Positions 35,191 to 47,819 of a stretch of 64,000 nucleotides of DNA are shown here, piece by piece. The stretch's first letter is position 1. Each line of letters begins with the position of its first letter. Where the stretch lies: assembly GCA_014925825.1 (NCBI GenBank), contig JACGCK010000035.1:1-64000 (forward strand). Reading direction: 5' to 3'. The notes beneath the pieces are model-generated. The model saw only the letters and a program-made list of their open reading frames with translations, did no database searches and was not told the DNA's origin. Source of the stretch: Pholiota molesta. Taxonomy: Eukaryota; Basidiomycota; Agaricomycetes; Agaricales; Strophariaceae. The translations under genes were made by a program, and so were the position numbers.

Positions 35191-38100
35191 TGCTGATTGG
35201 CGGTTGGTGTTTTCGTCTCGTCCTCGATGCATGTTGCCTGGATATGTTCTCCTGCTTTTGGCTCTGCTGTATGTCACTATGCTATCTGCCTTGTTCTCCT
35301 CCCAGTGGATTGCTTTCTCATCCTCGCAAATGCTCTCAATTCTTGATTACTAGTCCATTTTTCTTCATCCATTCTTCTGTAATTCCCGTACATGCTCTGC
35401 CACTCACATTTCCGACTATACACCTCATGGACTCACCCTGTAACCGGATATATATCGTTTCATTTTGGATACACACATCTATAGATCGTCAGTTGGTTCT
35501 CCTTACTTCCTTTTCTCTGTTTCTCTCTCTTCCTTTCCCTTTTCCTTTTCCTTTTCCATCTCCACCTCTAACTTCTAACTCTGTTATCCTTTTCCTCTAG
35601 CTCTGTACTCAGCTCATATTTCTCTTTAACCTTGCTCTCGCTGTTGTCAGTCCATGCATGTACATGTGCTACTCTTCCCTCGTTCGTACACCACACACCT
35701 CCAACGCTACTATTTACCCTTGTATATAAAGAGACATGCCATGTATGTAGTCATAAAATATGTCTGAACGCCCAACGTCTTCAGGACTTCTTGGAAAATT
35801 CAATCTAAGAATATTTTGATAATTCCTTCGCGTCTCAGCAACGTTTTATGTGTACCGTATTTTCTGTGGGCTGGTTACATTGAATTCCACGCTCTATTCC
35901 ACTAACTATGTAAACGTCTTTCAATGTTTATTCCTCATCAAAACCATTCCAAAGTACGGTGAAAGCAATGCAGCGCTCACTGACGTTTGTTCGAAGGTGC
36001 GCACCGTGGCTCAGAGCTCTCGTCCCCCGCACCCTCGCGAGTCGAGCCGGCATTGTCGTCCAATATGGGATTGTACAGCTACAAGATAGAGAATACAACA
36101 AAATGCATTTGTAAAGTTTTTGCAAGTTTTCCAAACACTTGTGACTCTCAAATTCCTTGCGCAGGATTTGAGGATTCCAGCTCAGTAAACCCTTGTAATA
36201 ATCACTTGCATTCTAATGAATTCTATTATAGTAATATAGAACTCCTTGCAAACGTCAGAAGTGTTCCGAGCATTTTATTGTGATTTATGACATTGTGATA
36301 AAGCTTCTATTACCCTACTTTTGTGACCCGTGTACAACCCGTGTATGGGATCTTACAAGAACTTTTATAGGATTGCTTCACCTAGCGGAGTACTGCGCGG
36401 TCGGAGCGCTATGGCGGAGATCGAAATTCATGCCAGCGGCCCGACCGGTTCGACACTTCGACCTCGACCTCGACGTTCAAGTCCAGTCCAAGGACCAACA
36501 TAGCCAACTAGCCTGCAACTAGCACCCTCCTAGTACCTCTACATCGACACCAGTAGCTGACAGGGAACTCAACATCTACATCCAACAAATCACTCCAAAC
36601 ATCTCGAACAGCGCACCTGAAGCTTTGACGAAGAGAGTCGCATACAATGGCGCTTCCGACAAATGGCAAAGTCATCCTTGACACCACAGTGGGCGAGATT
36701 GAGATCGACCTATGGTCCAAGGTGCGTGGATTATCCATCATGCTTCCAGGAACTCTCTGACACGAACTAGGAAGCACCAAAAGCCACCCGCAACTTCCTC
36801 GCGCTCTCCATGGAGGGTTTGTGCGTTTCTCTGGAACCTCTGCGGACCGTTATCTGATTCGTACCTGCAGGATACTACGACGGGGTCATCTTTCATCGGT
36901 GAGCAGTCGCATTCGTCTGTGGTAGCGGAAACCATCACTTACTGACGCGTCGATACAGCGTTGTGCCTGGGTTCCTTGTACAAACTGGCGATAGAACGGG
37001 AACGGGAGGAGGGGGAGAGTCATTCTATGGAGGTGAGCGGTGAAATGACTTGCATGTACCCAGAACTAACGCTCTGTTTCCGAAGAACCTTTCGAAGATG
37101 AAATCCACCCACGGCTGCGGTTCCCTCATCGCGGTATTGTGGCCATGGCGAACAACGGCACCAAGAATTCGAATGACTCGCAATTCTTTATTACCCTCGG
37201 TATGGACCATCTTCCGTCTTCAGCAAAATAATCGCTTTAATTGTTTGTGGCAGACAGAGCGGATGAGCTGCATGGCAAACACACTGTATTTGGGCGCTGC
37301 GTTGGAGATACAGTATACAGTACGTGTCGGAGCAGTTTCTCTCAAAGACTTGAAGCTTAAACGTGTCTAGATGTAATGAAAATTGGAGAAATGGGTACGG
37401 CTGGCCCTCATTTCCATGTTTAGCTTGTTCTGATATGTAACGAACCCCAGAACTCGACGCCGATGGTCGACCGGTATAGTAAATTACCCCATTACCATAC
37501 CACAGGCACCCTCTCATTACCATTCGCAGCCCACCGAAAATCAAGTCGGTTCGCATTGTGGATAATCCGTTTGACGATATCGTGCCACGCATCACCGCAG
37601 CGGAGAAGCGAGCCCAACAACGGGCGAAGGAGCAAGCGCAGCGGGAACGAGAAGAAGAGCAACGGAAAAGGGGTGCGAAGAAGTAGGTCTCCATGTCTTG
37701 TTATCCGACCCACCACTCACAAGCTCGCAGGAATGTGAAGCTACTGAGCTTTGGAGCAGATGAAGACGCGGGTGAGGGTGAAGAAACCACGTTCAAGAAG
37801 AAGCCGATCTATCGACCGGAATGTACGTCGCGAGAAAGAACGTTATACCATTCCAAACTAACGGCTGTATTTCAGTGGTCGAACCCGCACAAAAAGTGGT
37901 AGCAGTCCCAGATTTCGTCTCGCAGCCAAGTGCCAGCAGTCGCCCCAAACCTCCCGTGGCCCCTGCAGAACCAACCAAGGTATGCCAAGGAGTTTCACAT
38001 GAAGGCGTCGAGGCTTATTGTCCCTTCCAGACGGAAAAATCAGCAAAGAAGAAAGACGAGGACATCACCAAGATTCGCGAGCAGCATGCGCGTGAGCAAT

Positions 38101-38643
38101 CCGCATCCGAGTATGCCCCTCGCTCTCTCATCACCCATCCACCCTAACGTCCCTGCATGTAGACACTCTCGCAAAGCCGAGATCGAAAAGATGGAAGCGG
38201 AGATCCGCAAACTCCAGAAACGCCGCGACGGGCTGGACAGCGACGACGAGGCCGCACGGAAGAAACCCAAGAAGTCGTACCTCGGCGAGGAGCTGGCGAA
38301 GTACGCCGGGAGCCGCGGGATACACAAGAAGGGCCGCAAGCGCGACGAGGGCGACGTCCTCGCGGCGCTGAGCAGCTTCCGCGGCAAGCTGCAGGGCACG
38401 ATGTCCGTGGACGTGCCTGAGGACGCGGACAAGGCCGAGGCTCCGGGCGAAGGGCCAGAGGGTGTCGCGGAGGAGGGCATGGAGGTGGACGATGATACGG
38501 GGTTTATGGGGCATGCGCTGCATTTTTCCAAGGGAAACCAGGAGGAGGTGGACAAGGCTGAGCGGGACTATGAGGTTATCGACCCGCGGGCGCGGGGGGC
38601 GAAGGCGCGTGAGGAAGAGCGGGATCGGAAGAAGGCGGCGATC
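35071..38643. repeat. direct segmental duplication, copy A (partner 49,765-53,310)
   Basis: A 3.57-kb segment holding the last 40 codons of the velvet gene, the whole intergenic region, and CWC27 up to codon KKAAI. It matches copy B nearly base for base, including intergenic DNA and introns. The left boundary is at GGGCGGGAGAGGGAGGG in the velvet tail. The right boundary coincides with the junction of the 1,239-bp array. Confidence 0.95.
35191..36646. promoter_or_regulatory. velvet 3' flank and CWC27 promoter
   Basis: 1.45 kb between the velvet stop and the CWC27 start, with no credible gene. A pyrimidine-rich microsatellite (CCTTTT repeats, 35,535-35,560) is present. The same interval recurs at 49,878-51,324. 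Confidence 0.5.
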
Positions 38644-38664
38644 CTGATTCTCCTTCATGTGTAG
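36647..38664 (+). CDS. CWC27: CWC27, spliceosome-associated cyclophilin (C-terminus altered)
   Basis: Nuclear cyclophilin-type protein of the activated spliceosome. Thirteen exons join in frame to 461 residues: 36647-36721, 36771-36816, 36871-36898, 36959-37032, 37086-37199, 37254-37319, 37371-37394, 37451-37478, 37530-37682, 37731-37822, 37876-37979, 38031-38110, 38163-38664. The cyclophilin domain (about residues 8-150) shows TTVGEIEIDLW, GVIFHRVVPGF, NSNDSQFFITL and GKHTVFGRC. The usual active-site Trp before GKH is replaced (context ADELHGKH), as in human CWC27, so isomerase activity is probably absent. NPFDDIVPR, a charged coiled region, KKSYLGEELAKYAG and DPRARGAKAREEERDR are typical of the family. 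The natural end is lost: after KKAAI the frame runs six residues into array sequence and stops. Confidence 0.93.
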
Positions 38665-39882
38665 CTTGTTCTGATATGTAATGAATCCCAGAGCTCGACG
38701 CCGATGGTCGACCGGTATAGTAAATTACCCCATTACCATACCACAGGCACCCTCTCATTACCATTCGCAGCCCACCGAAAATCAAGTCGGTTCGCATTGT
38801 GGATAATCCGTTTGACGATATCGTGCCACGCATCACCGCAGCGGAGAAGCGAGCCCAACAACGAGCTAAGGAGCAAGCGCAGAGGGAACGAGAAGAAGAG
38901 CAACGGAAGAGGGGTGCGAAGAAGTACGTATTGATGTTTCGTTATTCGACCCACCACTAACAAGCGTAGGAATGTGAAGTTATTGAGTTTTGGAGCAGAT
39001 GAAGATGCGGGTGAGGGTGAAGAAACCACGTTCAAGAAGAAGCCTATCTATCGACCGGAATGTGCGTCGCGAGAAAGAACGTTATGCCATTTCAGACTAA
39101 CGGCTGTATTTCAGTGGTCGAACCCGCACAAAAAGTGGTAGCAGTCCCAGATTTCGTCTCGCAGCCAAGTGCCAGCAGTCGCCCCAAACCTCCCGTGGCC
39201 CCTGCAGAACCAACCAAGGTATGCCAAGGAGTTTTACACGCAGGCATCGAGGCTTATTGTCCCTTCCAGACGGAGAAATCAGCAAAGAAGAAAGAAGAGG
39301 ACATCACCAAGATTCGCGAGCAGCATGCGCGTGAGCAATCCGCATCCGAGTATGCCCCTCGCTCTCTCATCACCCATCCACCCTAACGTCCCTGCATGTA
39401 GACACTCTCGCAAAGCCGAGATCGAAAAGATGGAAGCGGAGATCCGCAAACTCCAGAAACGCCGCGACGGGCTGGACAGCGACGACGAGGCCGCACGGAA
39501 GAAACCCAAGAAGTCGTACCTCGGCGAGGAGCTGGCGAAGTACGCCGGGAGCCGCGGGATACACAAGAAGGGCCGCAAGCGCGACGAGGGCGACGTCCTC
39601 GCGGCGCTGAGCAGCTTCCGCGGCAAGCTGCAGGGCACGATGTCCGTGGACGTGCCTGAGGACGCGGACAAGGCCGAGGCTCCGGGCGAAGGGCCAGAGG
39701 GTGTCGCGGAGGAGGGCATGGAGGTGGACGATGATACGGGGTTTATGGGGCATGCGCTGCATTTTTCCAAGGGAAACCAGGAGGAGGTGGACAAGGCTGA
39801 GCGGGACTATGAGGTTATCGACCCGCGGGCGCGGGGGGCGAAGGCGCGTGAGGAAGAGCGGGATCGGAAGAAGGCGGCGATC
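38644..39882 (+). pseudogene. CWC27 3'-half repeat, unit 1
   Basis: Contains exons 8-13 with their introns but no cyclophilin domain and no intron-7 donor. Differs from the in-gene unit at a few sites, for example KKKEED instead of KKKDED. The last exon frame ends LILLHV as in the gene. Confidence 0.9.
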
Positions 39883-41121
39883 CTGATTCTCCTTCATGTG
39901 TAGCTTGTTCTGATATGTAATGAATCCCAGAGCTCGACGCCGATGGTCGACCGGTATAGTAAATTACCCCATTACCATACCACAGGCACCCTCTCATTAC
40001 CATTCGCAGCCCACCGAAAATCAAGTCGGTTCGCATTGTGGATAATCCGTTTGACGATATCGTGCCACGCATCACCGCAGCGGAGAAGCGAGCCCAACAA
40101 CGAGCTAAGGAGCAAGCGCAGAGGGAACGAGAAGAAGAGCAACGGAAGAGGGGTGCGAAGAAGTACGTATTGATGTTTCGTTATTCGACCCACCACTAAC
40201 AAGCGTAGGAATGTGAAGTTATTGAGTTTTGGAGCAGATGAAGATGCGGGTGAGGGTGAAGAAACCACGTTCAAGAAGAAGCCTATCTATCGACCGGAAT
40301 GTGCGTCGCGAGAAAGAACGTTATGCCATTTCAGACTAACGGCTGTATTTCAGTGGTCGAACCCGCACAAAAAGTGGTAGCAGTCCCAGATTTCGTCTCG
40401 CAGCCAAGTGCCAGCAGTCGCCCCAAACCTCCCGTGGCCCCTGCAGAACCAACCAAGGTATGCCAAGGAGTTTTACACGCAGGCATCGAGGCTTATTGTC
40501 CCTTCCAGACGGAGAAATCAGCAAAGAAGAAAGAAGAGGACATCACCAAGATTCGCGAGCAGCATGCGCGTGAGCAATCCGCATCCGAGTATGCCCCTCG
40601 CTCTCTCATCACCCATCCACCCTAACGTCCCTGCATGTAGACACTCTCGCAAAGCCGAGATCGAAAAGATGGAAGCGGAGATCCGCAAACTCCAGAAACG
40701 CCGCGACGGGCTGGACAGCGACGACGAGGCCGCACGGAAGAAACCCAAGAAGTCGTACCTCGGCGAGGAGCTGGCGAAGTACGCCGGGAGCCGCGGGATA
40801 CACAAGAAGGGCCGCAAGCGCGACGAGGGCGACGTCCTCGCGGCGCTGAGCAGCTTCCGCGGCAAGCTGCAGGGCACGATGTCCGTGGACGTGCCTGAGG
40901 ACGCGGACAAGGCCGAGGCTCCGGGCGAAGGGCCAGAGGGTGTCGCGGAGGAGGGCATGGAGGTGGACGATGATACGGGGTTTATGGGGCATGCGCTGCA
41001 TTTTTCCAAGGGAAACCAGGAGGAGGTGGACAAGGCTGAGCGGGACTATGAGGTTATCGACCCGCGGGCGCGGGGGGCGAAGGCGCGTGAGGAAGAGCGG
41101 GATCGGAAGAAGGCGGCGATC
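39883..41121 (+). pseudogene. CWC27 3'-half repeat, unit 2
   Basis: Same content as unit 1. All frames translate identically, so the copies are very recent or maintained by conversion, or are an assembly artefact. Confidence 0.9.
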
Positions 41122-42360
41122 CTGATTCTCCTTCATGTGTAGCTTGTTCTGATATGTAATGAATCCCAGAGCTCGACGCCGATGGTCGACCGGTATAGTA
41201 AATTACCCCATTACCATACCACAGGCACCCTCTCATTACCATTCGCAGCCCACCGAAAATCAAGTCGGTTCGCATTGTGGATAATCCGTTTGACGATATC
41301 GTGCCACGCATCACCGCAGCGGAGAAGCGAGCCCAACAACGAGCTAAGGAGCAAGCGCAGAGGGAACGAGAAGAAGAGCAACGGAAGAGGGGTGCGAAGA
41401 AGTACGTATTGATGTTTCGTTATTCGACCCACCACTAACAAGCGTAGGAATGTGAAGTTATTGAGTTTTGGAGCAGATGAAGATGCGGGTGAGGGTGAAG
41501 AAACCACGTTCAAGAAGAAGCCTATCTATCGACCGGAATGTGCGTCGCGAGAAAGAACGTTATGCCATTTCAGACTAACGGCTGTATTTCAGTGGTCGAA
41601 CCCGCACAAAAAGTGGTAGCAGTCCCAGATTTCGTCTCGCAGCCAAGTGCCAGCAGTCGCCCCAAACCTCCCGTGGCCCCTGCAGAACCAACCAAGGTAT
41701 GCCAAGGAGTTTTACACGCAGGCATCGAGGCTTATTGTCCCTTCCAGACGGAGAAATCAGCAAAGAAGAAAGAAGAGGACATCACCAAGATTCGCGAGCA
41801 GCATGCGCGTGAGCAATCCGCATCCGAGTATGCCCCTCGCTCTCTCATCACCCATCCACCCTAACGTCCCTGCATGTAGACACTCTCGCAAAGCCGAGAT
41901 CGAAAAGATGGAAGCGGAGATCCGCAAACTCCAGAAACGCCGCGACGGGCTGGACAGCGACGACGAGGCCGCACGGAAGAAACCCAAGAAGTCGTACCTC
42001 GGCGAGGAGCTGGCGAAGTACGCCGGGAGCCGCGGGATACACAAGAAGGGCCGCAAGCGCGACGAGGGCGACGTCCTCGCGGCGCTGAGCAGCTTCCGCG
42101 GCAAGCTGCAGGGCACGATGTCCGTGGACGTGCCTGAGGACGCGGACAAGGCCGAGGCTCCGGGCGAAGGGCCAGAGGGTGTCGCGGAGGAGGGCATGGA
42201 GGTGGACGATGATACGGGGTTTATGGGGCATGCGCTGCATTTTTCCAAGGGAAACCAGGAGGAGGTGGACAAGGCTGAGCGGGACTATGAGGTTATCGAC
42301 CCGCGGGCGCGGGGGGCGAAGGCGCGTGAGGAAGAGCGGGATCGGAAGAAGGCGGCGATC
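41122..42360 (+). pseudogene. CWC27 3'-half repeat, unit 3
   Basis: Same content as units 1 and 2, with identical translations. Confidence 0.9.
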
Positions 42361-43451
42361 CTGATTCTCCTTCATGTGTAGCTTGTTCTGATATGTAATG
42401 AATCCCAGAGCTCGACGCCGATGGTCGACCGGTATAGTAAATTACCCCATTACCATACCACAGGCACCCTCTCATTACCATTCGCAGCCCACCGAAAATC
42501 AAGTCGGTTCGCATTGTGGATAATCCGTTTGACGATATCGTGCCACGCATCACCGCAGCGGAGAAGCGAGCCCAACAACGAGCTAAGGAGCAAGCGCAGA
42601 GGGAACGAGAAGAAGAGCAACGGAAGAGGGGTGCGAAGAAGTACGTATTGATGTTTCGTTATTCGACCCACCACTAACAAGCGTAGGAATGTGAAGTTAT
42701 TGAGTTTTGGAGCAGATGAAGATGCGGGTGAGGGTGAAGAAACCACGTTCAAGAAGAAGCCTATCTATCGACCGGAATGTGCGTCGCGAGAAAGAACGTT
42801 ATGCCATTTCAGACTAACGGCTGTATTTCAGTGGTCGAACCCGCACAAAAAGTGGTAGCAGTCCCAGATTTCGTCTCGCAGCCAAGTGCCAGCAGTCGCC
42901 CCAAACCTCCCGTGGCCCCTGCAGAACCAACCAAGGTATGCCAAGGAGTTTTACACGCAGGCATCGAGGCTTATTGTCCCTTCCAGACGGAGAAATCAGC
43001 AAAGAAGAAAGAAGAGGACATCACCAAGATTCGCGAGCAGCATGCGCGTGAGCAATCCGCATCCGAGTATGCCCCTCGCTCTCTCACCACCCATCTACCC
43101 TAACGTCCCTGCCTACAGACACTCTCGCAAAGCCGAGATCGAAAAAATGGAAGCGGAGATTCGCAAACTGCAAAAACGACGCGACGGGCCGGACAGCGAC
43201 GACGAGGCCGCACGGAAGAAACCCAAGAAGTCGTACCTCGGCGAGGAGCTGGCGAAGTACGCCGGGAGCCGCGGGATACACAAGAAGGGTCGCAAGCGCG
43301 ACGAGGGCGACGTGCTCGCGGCGCTGAGCAGCTTCCGCGGCAAGCTGCAGGGCACGATGTCCGTGGACGCGCCTGAGGACGCGGACAAGGGACCCGCGGG
43401 CGCGGGGGGCGAAGGCGCGTGAGGAAGAGCAGGATCGGAAGAAGGCGGCGA
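42361..43451 (+). pseudogene. CWC27 3'-half repeat, unit 4 (deleted, chimeric)
   Basis: The first part matches units 1-3, but the last exon switches to variants seen in the second locus (RRDGPDSDD, SVDAPEDADK). A deletion of about 146 bases after 43,390 then shifts the frame to an early stop. Beyond 43,451 the sequence continues AACAAGGCGAAGGGG, resembling the natural CWC27 end rather than the array junction. This unit therefore probably holds the original 3' end of the gene. Confidence 0.85.
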
Positions 43452-44150
43452 ACAAGGCGAAGGGGATGGTGGTTGGTAGGTGCGTGATTTTTCTGTGCTG
43501 ATGACGTCTTTTTGGCTATGAATCCAGAGGGGAAACAGTGATTTTGTGTCGAGAAATTGCCTAAACGGAGGTAGGTTTTCTGAAATGAGCGTAGGTCACA
43601 GTGTCCTATCGGGTTCTGGTACAATGCGCGCAGAGTGCAGCCCACCCCGAAGGGCAAGGCTGTCGACACCCCGTATCTATCTACCTATGTACGTACTCTG
43701 TACCCTGTAACTCCAATTAGACAGTTTTCAATGACATGAATTTGAACACTTACCTGCATGAAGATTTTGCGATGGAACGAGTTTGTATGCTTTGTGCGAG
43801 CAAGTGACAGAACAAGTTTGTGCGCTTCGTGTGAGCAAGTGTGCACATGCACAATATCTTCAAAAATCCTATTAGACTCATTTTCAACAATTCCAATAGA
43901 ATACTCACTGGGCGCGCAAGATGTTTATTGGCTCAAAAATGACTTGAGCAGAAATCAGAATACATGGTTATTTTTATCTGCAAGGCCAAAATTCAAATCA
44001 GACGCTTTTGCAATTATTTCAGCACTTACTGCGAGATCTGTACATCATTCGTATCATATCCGTGCGCCTGCACACTTTTCAAGACCACCTGAATTACTCA
44101 TAGTCAAAATTGGATTTGGACCATGAAAACATAAGAATCAACTTACATAG
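43452..44150. other. region without a recognised gene
   Basis: CWC27 3' flank grading into AT-rich DNA. The frame 43,758-44,126 has no recognisable features. Confidence 0.4.
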
Positions 44151-44164
44151 AGATGATAACATTG

Positions 44165-44760
44165 CTTATAGCAATCTCGTGGCCCGAAATCCAAATATCT
44201 AAGTTCAAAATAAGCCATCTAATCAGTTCTGCAATGGCATTCAGACCTAGTACAGTAGCATTGCTTGCAGGAAATCCAAATATCTAATTTGGATACATGG
44301 TGCAAAACCACTTACATCGAGACAGTTATGCTTGCCGGAAATCTGAATATCTAATTCCAAAATAAGCCATCGAATCAGTGCCGCAACGGTGATATAATGC
44401 AATGAGGCCTACATCAAGACAGTGGCATTGCTCGCCGGAGATTCAAATATCTAATTTTGAAATAGCAATTGAATCAGTGCCGCAACGATGATTCACAATC
44501 AATCACTTACAAGTTACCATATCAATCTGTGAATAAGAATGCAAGTCAGTGAAATTTCACATCAATGGCGGCCATGGGAACTCGGAAACTCAATTCAAAA
44601 CAAAGAACAGACCTGGTAAGTGTTCAGAGTGTTTGCGGGACATCCAAAAATCAAATTTGGACTTGAAGTGTGGTCAAGTGACTATAACGAGCCACTGTAA
44701 GATGGCGGGAAGTCGAAATATCGAATTTGAATCATCGGCGGAAATTAGCAAGGTAAGTGC
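44165..44760. repeat. diverged short tandem repeats, AT-rich
   Basis: A motif of the form GGAAATCCAAATATCTAA, often followed by AATAAGCCATCGAATCAGTGCC-like sequence, recurs near 44,178, 44,268, 44,334 and 44,434, with weaker forms near 44,630 and 44,704. Spacing is irregular (70-100 bases or more). Non-coding. Confidence 0.6.
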
Positions 44761-47570
44761 ACCATCCAGACATAGTAAGATTATATCAAAATAGAGAGCC
44801 ATAGACAAGCCATAGAAGCAAAGTGGAGTGGGTAATCACTGATCAGAAGCGAACCTTCAAAACACATGCCGTCGATGGGCGCCTAATTTAGAGATCATGA
44901 TCAGAGCTAGAAATAACCTCATTCAGTGCGTGTTACTTGAAAGATAAGATATGGGATAGAGTACTCACATCCTCAATCATTAGGACATAGTGTAGAGGGG
45001 GCTGTGATAGCAAATAGACGTAGAAAGTAAATAGCATCAGGACGGGGTAGAATGGGATGTCGGTACAGATTCATTTGAAAAGTGGCCTGTCTTTATACTC
45101 GCAAAATGCCAAGCTGGTCCAATTCTTCCACGTTCCCATCACCATTTCTCCGATCACCAAATTTTAGAATGCTGGGCAAATCCAAGACATAATACTTAGA
45201 CTCAAACTACTGCTACTGGTCCCGACCCCTGCCAACGCACAGCTCAGGGATAAACCTTCCTCATACTTCTGTACTTTTTCCCTACCCACAATTTAATCCC
45301 TTGCTTTATTATGCCAATAGACTTTTATCTGCAGTTCCCCAAGTCAAATCCAACCTTCCTTCAATAAATTATCTACTTCTCATTCCGCGTTATACGTCTC
45401 CAGGAATAGAAAATCTTCCCTTATACATAATATCATTCAGACGTAACAACTGTGTGCGGTTTCACGGACATGACAAGAAGCCAAGTACACAACGGATTCC
45501 AGATCGTTGCCTCCATCCCCAAATCACCGCCATAAATCCAAAAAATCCGCTTCTTTCTGTTTACATCATCGGAAGTATTGTTAATATACTACCCGTTACA
45601 GAACATAATGAATGTATCCTAGTGAACGTGTGCCTTGAGCTACTACTTGCCCGGTAAACTATTGCTTGTCCACCAATCAAATTTTGGCCGGAGCACCACA
45701 TTGGCTGGAATTTCCGATATAAAAATGGAAGCCATTACAGTAATTTTCAGCAAGGTTGAAGCGTTGCAAGCGGGAATCTCATCAAATTTTAAGCTATGTA
45801 CGGCGAACATAATCTGGGCAATACGGAAGCATCGCGAGCGGCAATGTACTCATAGTTTAACCTACGTTCGAGACTGCTGAATAAGACAAATGGAATATTT
45901 TCGTGAATCTCGCGTTCCAGATAGAAGATATGGCAAGTGCACAGGTGTTATTTACATTAAAATATTGAGTGTACGTGCGAGGTGAAGCGTTGCGAGCGGC
46001 TTAACATGACATCATTTGCGTCCGATTTGCATGCTCCGTCATTGTTCCAGAGTAGGAATATTGATTCTCCTTGAAATATATCATCCTTCTCCTCTCGCGC
46101 TCTGCTCAATAATGAATATATAGTACTCTTATTCTCACAAGGAGATTGAGAAAAACATTGAAATCCAGCATATTCAACCGTTCTGAATGATCTACATACA
46201 ACTATCTTCGGAAATTGCACTCAAAAGCGAAAGAAACGGTCGCTTTCTGCCAAAATACCCTCTCAAAATTACTCATTAAACAGTCTAGGCCGTTACAACA
46301 TTCTGCAATGTAGCAGGCGCTCGTGCAGTGCTAACAGGATAACACTTCCGGTGTGTTTCCACCATTTGTCTGTTATTTGAAATTTCGGAGAGCCCTGGGA
46401 GATCGAATATACGAGTGTACGATTCGTCTTCTGGAAATCATGATGTTGAACGAGGAGTCTGGCAAATTTGCAATACCAAATGGTCGGCATTCTTGTTTGA
46501 TCAGAATTCAACCGTCATTTCCAATTATTTTCTTCCTTATAAATCGAAGCAGAGAGAAGAGAGAAAAATATCACTGAAGCCACCGTTGGCGGCTTGTCGC
46601 TGTGAGCGAACAAGGCTAAGCGCTGTGCGCACCGTGCAACCGTTTTAGGCGCCGGCGCTGAATATGCCTATTACACATAAAAAGACGGCCGCCAGGCATG
46701 GTTAGCTATACCTAATCTATAATAGATCAGGGTCCAATTCCGGTTGAAGATAGACACAAGTGTTTGGAAATCCATCACTGCTGTAAGTGTAACAACGCGC
46801 TCCTCCCCTCCCAATTCGCGATTTGAAACGCAGAAATGTATCGATTATATATCAGGGTTGCTCACTACATACATGTGTATAATACTAGCATGTTTTCTTT
46901 AGTGTTGCGACCGCGATGCGGCGGGATGTACACGACGACGGCGAGTCATCAAGATTCAATCAATCGAATCTCAGAGCTTGTGCTCTCTTGCAAATTCAAT
47001 TGGAAGCTTCAAAAATAAGGTAATACATAGCCCCAATGGTCTTCTATTAGACACCAGAAGTTTGGAGCGGCCAGACGGGGCAGCCAAGGATAGCCGTACC
47101 GAGCATGACCCTCTCCTCCCACCCCGTTTCGTGTTTCTAGACCATTGCACATCGCACGGGGACCTGAAAAAAACGGCGTAGAAGGCCATTATTAGTGCCA
47201 TCAAGGGTCCTCTTGGCTGCGTTGCCAGCGAAGAAGGCGCGCTTGAACTTTCCGCCTGCAAGAAGATGCATTTCTGAATGCTTAGGTTCGGAGCATTGCA
47301 TGGAATAAGCACTCTGGTGCCATTTCCCTTTATTTTTACGACATAGGAGTATGTTCTACCGGGTCAGGGACTGCTGGGTGTGTGGGTAGCGATGATACTT
47401 GGCCGCTGCACAGACGAGGTTCACAATTTGAAAAATGTAGAAACATGTACTGTATTCTCGATAATGAATAGAAATACAATGAATAGGTCGCTTTTCTGCA
47501 TTCTAGTTATAATTAAAATGGGCTACGAGCTTTCTTATTGATAACTAGCATGCTCTACTAGATACAGGAC
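44761..47570. other. AT-rich region without a recognised gene
   Basis: 2.8 kb of low-GC sequence with only short frames on both strands. Nothing supported as coding. The motif GCGTTGCAAGCGG (near 45,761) and GCGTTGCGAGCGG (near 45,988) recurs. Confidence 0.4.
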
Positions 47571-47819
47571 AGGATGAGCAACGGACGCGGACGAGGAAAT
47601 GGAGGAGGAGATACGGATCGCGATTCGCTTAGCGTACGCGGACCCTGGACGAGATATTACCGAAACCACCATTTTCATTCTATGTACGTACACGTCTACC
47701 AGAGCCATATATAAGACTACGATAGTTCCTCTCATTTCCTCATCCCGCTCTCCTCTGCTCTGCTCTCCTCTCCTGGTTTTCTCCCTTCTCACTCTATCTC
47801 GCCGAGCTCGACAATTCTG

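Larger units (their letters stand above)
37401..43451 (+). repeat. tandem array of 1,239-bp units from the 3' half of CWC27
   Basis: Five head-to-tail copies of intron 7 through exon 13. The unit in the gene is 37,401-38,643. It is followed by 38,644-39,882, 39,883-41,121, 41,122-42,360 and a shorter last unit 42,361-43,451. The three middle units look identical to each other. Each junction fuses codon KKAAI to intron-7 sequence, whose 5' splice donor is lost. Confidence 0.97.

Noticed and set aside
38040..42375. Repeated 171- and 175-codon minus-strand ORFs across the CWC27 array
   Set aside because: Exact antisense shadows of the CWC27 last exon, repeated only because the unit is repeated.
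37401..43451. CRISPR-like or satellite array
   Set aside because: Units are 1.24 kb with exon-intron structure from a known gene and no spacers, in a eukaryotic genome.
43758..44126. 122-codon ORF as an AT-rich island gene
   Set aside because: No domain, no signal peptide, no splice support, and its neighbourhood is repeat-like.
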